From Rhodobacteraceae bacterium Alg231-30 (GTDB lineage: Bacteria; Pseudomonadota; Alphaproteobacteria; Rhodobacterales; Rhodobacteraceae), in NCBI GenBank assembly GCA_900143615.1, contig FREU01000001.1, positions 1,054,319 to 1,118,318 on the forward strand: DNA of 64,000 bases, written 5' to 3'. Positions 61,103 to 64,000 of this stretch are shown piece by piece. Position numbers and translations under genes: made by a program. Numbering within the stretch: position 1 is the stretch's first letter; every line of letters starts with the position of its first letter. The notes beneath the pieces were generated by a model. The model was not told the DNA's origin. It saw only the letters and a program-made list of their open reading frames with translations, and searched no databases.

Positions 61103-62503
61103 ATGATACCGGTTCAGGGTTTTGAAGGCGCACGCGTGGCCGTGCTTGGATTGGGGCGGTCCGGTTTGGCAACCGCACGGGCATTGCGCGCGGGCAAGGC
61201 CACGCCAATTTGTTGGGACGACAATCCGGTGGCGCGCGAAACGGCCCAAGCCGAAGGGTTCGAATGTGCTGATCTGCTTAAACAGAACGCCTTTGACGAC
61301 ATTGCCGCGCTGATTGTCAGCCCGGGCATCCCGCATCTGTACCCATCGCCCAACCCAGTGGTCGCGGCTGCGCTTGCGGCGAGCGTGCCGGTGGACAACG
61401 ACATCGGATTGTTCTTTCGCTCCTTTGCGACGCGCGACTGGGACATGCATGAGGTTTCACCACAGGTTGTGGCGGTCACGGGCTCCAACGGCAAATCCAC
61501 CACCTCGGCGCTGATCCACCATGTGCTCGGCGAAGCCGGACGGCGCACACAGTTGGCGGGCAATATTGGCCGCGGTGTGCTGGACATCGAACCGGCCGAA
61601 GATGGCGAAGTCGTGGTCCTGGAGTTATCGAGCTATCAAACCGATCTGGCACGCAGTCTGACGCCGGATATTTGTGTGTTCACCAATCTGTCGCCTGACC
61701 ATCTGGATCGCCATGCAGGCATGGGCGGTTATTTCGCCGCCAAACGCCGCCTGTTTGCCGAAGGCGGGCCGGATCGGGCCATCATTGGCGTGGATGAAAT
61801 CGAAGGGCAGTATCTGGCGGGGCAGCTCTCAGAAGGGCCGACCGATGATCGCGTCATGCGCGTGTCGGTCGAGGAAAAACTGACCGGACCCGGCTGGAAC
61901 ATCTTTGCGCGCAAGGGCTTTCTGTCCGAATACCGCAAAGGCCGTCAGGCGGGATCAATTGATCTGCGCGCCATCAAGGGCCTGCCGGGTTCACATAACC
62001 ATCAAAACGCCTGCGCCGCCTATGCGGTGTGTCGCACCTTGGGTCTTGCGCCGCGCGTCATCGAGGCGGCATTTGCAAGCTTTGGCGGCCTGCCGCATCG
62101 CAGCCAGATCGTCGCCGAGACAGACGGCGTGACCTTTGTAAACGACAGTAAAGCCACCAATGTCGACGCTGCTGCCAAGGCGCTTGGCGCGTTCAAGCGC
62201 ATCCGCTGGATCTGTGGCGGGCTTGAGAAAGAAGGCGGGCTAGAGGGATTGCTGTCGGCCACGGGCGAAGTTGTCAAAGCCTATGTCATCGGACGAGAGG
62301 CTGCCAGTTTTGCTATGAAACTCAAAGGTGTAGAGGCCGAAGTTTGCACCACAATGGAGCAAGCGGTCGCCCGTGCGGCCGAGGAAGCTGAGGCAGGCGA
62401 TGTGGTGCTTCTGGCGCCAGCTGCTGCAAGCTTTGATCAATACAATAGCTTTGAAACGCGCGGTGATGATTTTGTAAAATGGGTGCAGGCGCGGCGCGCC
62501 TAG
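61103..62503 (+). CDS. murD: UDP-N-acetylmuramoylalanine-D-glutamate ligase
   Basis: 466 residues from ATG 61103, with GGAG 8 nt upstream. A frame open back to 60638 overlaps metY and is rejected. Adds D-Glu to UDP-MurNAc-Ala in peptidoglycan synthesis. Domain 1 is Rossmann-like ([20 protein letters not shown]), domain 2 holds the ATP loop [20 protein letters not shown] (about 130-150) and [15 protein letters not shown], and domain 3 includes [25 protein letters not shown] and [12 protein letters not shown]. The dcw-cluster neighbour is retained: a probable ftsW begins at 63938, with a flavoprotein gene inserted between them on the other strand. Confidence 0.95.
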   Translation: MIPVQGFEGARVAVLGLGRSGLATARALRAGKATPICWDDNPVARETAQAEGFECADLLKQNAFDDIAALIVSPGIPHLYPSPNPVVAAALAASVPVDNDIGLFFRSFATRDWDMHEVSPQVVAVTGSNGKSTTSALIHHVLGEAGRRTQLAGNIGRGVLDIEPAEDGEVVVLELSSYQTDLARSLTPDICVFTNLSPDHLDRHAGMGGYFAAKRRLFAEGGPDRAIIGVDEIEGQYLAGQLSEGPTDDRVMRVSVEEKLTGPGWNIFARKGFLSEYRKGRQAGSIDLRAIKGLPGSHNHQNACAAYAVCRTLGLAPRVIEAAFASFGGLPHRSQIVAETDGVTFVNDSKATNVDAAAKALGAFKRIRWICGGLEKEGGLEGLLSATGEVVKAYVIGREAASFAMKLKGVEAEVCTTMEQAVARAAEEAEAGDVVLLAPAAASFDQYNSFETRGDDFVKWVQARRA

Positions 62504-62519
62504 CCGCCATGCACCCAAT

Positions 62520-63707
62520 CTAGGGCCGCTGGCTTTGCGCTATGGCCACGCCTGCCGCCCATCCTGACGACCAAGCCCACTGAAAGTTGAACCCGCCCAG
62601 CCAGCCGGTCACATCCATAGCTTCGCCAATCACATAGAGGCCGGGCATGGTCTTGGATTCCATTGTTTTGGAATTGAGCCCGTCGGTGTCGATCCCGCCC
62701 AGCGTGACTTCGGCGGTGCGATAACCTTCGGTGCCCGAAGGTGTCAGCTGCCAGTTTTGCAATTTGTCACATAGTGCGCGCAACGCAACGTCGGACTGAT
62801 CCGCAAGATTGCCCACAAGTCCCCAACGGGTGGCTTCATGCTCAACCAGTCGTGCGGGCAGCAGCGTCGCCAATTCGGTTGTCAGATTGCGGCGGCCATA
62901 TTCCTGACGACGGGTGCGCAGCACCTCATAGGGGTCGCTGTCCGGAAACAGATTGACCGAAATTGGCTGGCCTTGTTGCCAGTAAGAGCTGATCTGCAAG
63001 ATCGCAGGTCCAGACAGGCCGCGATGGGTGAACAACATGGCCTCTTCAAAACTGGTGCCCGAGGCGCTGACTTTGACGGGGTGGGCAAGGCCTGAAATGG
63101 CTTTGAAACGGTCGTCTGAAAAGGTGAAGGGTACAAGGCCAGCGCGCGTTTCGCTCACAGTCAGGCCAAACTGGCGCGCGATGTCATAGGCCAAACCGGT
63201 TGCGCCCATCTTGGGGATGGATTTGCCGCCTGTGGCCAAAACCAGATTGCGACAGCTGAGCGTTGCGCGCTGCCCTGCGCGCTCGGTTTCGACCTGAAAC
63301 CCTGTGCCGTCGTGGCGGACCGCGATGATTGTGGTCTCAAGTTGTAAAGTTGCGCCAGCACGCGCCATTTCATGCTGCAACATCGCAATGATGTCTTTCG
63401 CACTATTGTCGCAAAACAGCTGGCCGAGGGTTTTCTCGTGATAGGCAATGCCGTGGCGGGTGATCAGATCAATGAAATCCCATTGCGTGTAGCGGCTGAG
63501 CGCGGATTTGTGGAAATGGCGGTTGGCTGAGAGGAAATTCTCGGGGCCTGCGTACATATTGGTGAAATTGCAGCGCCCGCCACCGGAGATGCGGATTTTC
63601 TCGCCCGCCGCTTTGGCATGATCCAATACCAGCGTGCGCGGACCTGCATGTGCAGCGCACATCATGCCGGCAGCGCCAGCCCCTAGGATAATTGTCTCAT
63701 AAGCCAT
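62520..63707 (-). CDS. BaiN/HI0933-like FAD-dependent oxidoreductase
   Basis: 395 residues from ATG 63705-63707. The frame stays open to 63815 but crosses a poly-G tract and a repeat element, so the extension is rejected. FAD fold at the N-terminus (TIILGAGAAGMMCAAHAG), the family marker ISGGGRCNFTNM, NLVLATGGKSIPKMGATG LAY, and a closing FAD contact VIGEAMDVTGWLGGFNFQWA. Members reduce C=C bonds (BaiN acts on bile acids) but the substrate is unknown for most. Convergent with murD (16 bp apart). Confidence 0.9.
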   Translation of the reverse strand: MAYETIILGAGAAGMMCAAHAGPRTLVLDHAKAAGEKIRISGGGRCNFTNMYAGPENFLSANRHFHKSALSRYTQWDFIDLITRHGIAYHEKTLGQLFCDNSAKDIIAMLQHEMARAGATLQLETTIIAVRHDGTGFQVETERAGQRATLSCRNLVLATGGKSIPKMGATGLAYDIARQFGLTVSETRAGLVPFTFSDDRFKAISGLAHPVKVSASGTSFEEAMLFTHRGLSGPAILQISSYWQQGQPISVNLFPDSDPYEVLRTRRQEYGRRNLTTELATLLPARLVEHEATRWGLVGNLADQSDVALRALCDKLQNWQLTPSGTEGYRTAEVTLGGIDTDGLNSKTMESKTMPGLYVIGEAMDVTGWLGGFNFQWAWSSGWAAGVAIAQSQRP

Positions 63708-63743
63708 AGTGGCGCAGATGGCGGATGTGGGCGTGCGGGTCAA

Positions 63744-63815
63744 GGGGGGGGGGGGCAGGGGGGCAGCCCCCTGAATTGCAATTTGCAATTCTGACCCCCG
63801 GGATATTTGGGGCAA
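63744..63815 (+). repeat. Poly-G tract and divergent copy of the dispersed GC-rich element
   Basis: Begins with a run of 12 G (63744-63755), then CAGGGGGGCAGCCCCCTG, an inner palindrome AATTGCAATTTGCAATT (63776-63792) and CCCCCGGGATATTTGGGGC. The last part resembles the CCCCCGAGGTATTTT tail of the elements at 4320-4384 and 43198-43270, but less exactly. Lies between divergent starts of the BaiN-like gene and the probable ftsW. Confidence 0.5.
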
Positions 63816-63937
63816 GAGGAAGCGTCAGTTAAAGAAAATGCTTTGAGCTTGGGAGCTATGCAAGAGTCCCGCGAGGTGTTAGAGTTTTCCCAGACCCAGA
63901 AAACTGGGCGTTTTGAGGCAGAGATCGGCGGTTTCCG

Positions 63938-64000
63938 ATGACAGAGATGGTTTATGGCGTGGTCCCCACAAAGGACCGCGAACCGGTGATTCCCCGGTGG
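63938..64000 (+). CDS. ftsW: Probable FtsW, first 21 codons only
   Basis: From ATG 63938 the frame MTEMVYGVVPTKDREPVIPR W is open to the window end. This start resembles what I recall of FtsW N-termini in Rhodobacterales, and murD lies upstream on the same strand as in the division/cell-wall cluster. FtsW is the SEDS peptidoglycan polymerase of the septum. With 21 residues and no membrane helix yet in view, the call depends on context. Confidence 0.55.
   Translation, partial: MTEMVYGVVPTKDREPVIPRW

Overview
The window looks like the chromosome of a marine Roseobacter-type alphaproteobacterium (Rhodobacterales). The support is a GTTC-N7-GTTC LexA box in front of mmcB, an alphaproteobacterial tRNA-His (no G-1, G1:U72, A73), an RpoH with the QKKLFFNLR box, a SUV3-like helicase / S4 / fdxA / carD neighbourhood, a divergent small membrane protein and RluA-type synthase pair, and GC-rich dispersed intergenic elements. 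No phage, insertion sequence, CRISPR array or rRNA gene was seen.

Region 1 (1-10.8 kb, mostly minus strand) is a periplasmic electron-transfer locus. It holds three large paralogous beta-propeller proteins rich in conserved histidines. One is cut by the window edge, one is fused to a C-terminal cytochrome c, and one stands alone but is followed by three small secreted monohaem cytochromes c, a CcdA/DsbD-like membrane thiol transporter with an extra periplasmic domain, and a membrane-anchored YVTN-like propeller. An FNR-type palindrome lies about 105 bp upstream of the long cluster. I do not recognise this as a described system. mmcB, a small DUF protein and tRNA-His interrupt the locus.

Region 2 (11.6-32.2 kb) is the second candidate system. 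It contains a hybrid histidine kinase with a small molybdopterin-fold periplasmic partner, a divergent NarL/LuxR-type response regulator, and a minus-strand exopolysaccharide set in transcription order alg44-like, alg8-like, algD-like, RTX-propeller protein. Divergent from alg44 is a translationally coupled trio: a LysM/FecR protein, a 15-PKD-repeat giant and a membrane class III nucleotide cyclase. One 16-bp near-palindrome (CTATCCTTT then C/G, G, T/G, A/T, TAG) occurs three times, only in the intergenic regions of this locus. That suggests one regulon, perhaps run by the two-component pair. The rest of a classical alginate operon (algK/E/G/X/L/I/J/F/A) is not in the window.

Region 3 (32.3-64 kb) is mostly conserved chromosome: glutamate symporter, pseudouridine synthase, rpoH, oxidoreductase, M19 dipeptidase, RcnB-like protein, flavodoxin, a probable pseudogene, an outer-membrane barrel, PepF-type peptidase, lipase-like hydrolase, SCP2 protein, TPR protein, RNA helicase, S4 protein, ferredoxin, CarD, a K+ channel with zinc ribbon, cobS/cobT, a Kef-type antiporter, an Lrp regulator divergent from hppD, a GspL/PilP-like protein, a SIMPL protein, metY, murD, a BaiN-like flavoprotein and the first codons of a probable ftsW.

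All coordinates and motifs were read by eye. Family names rest on recognised motifs, not on database searches.
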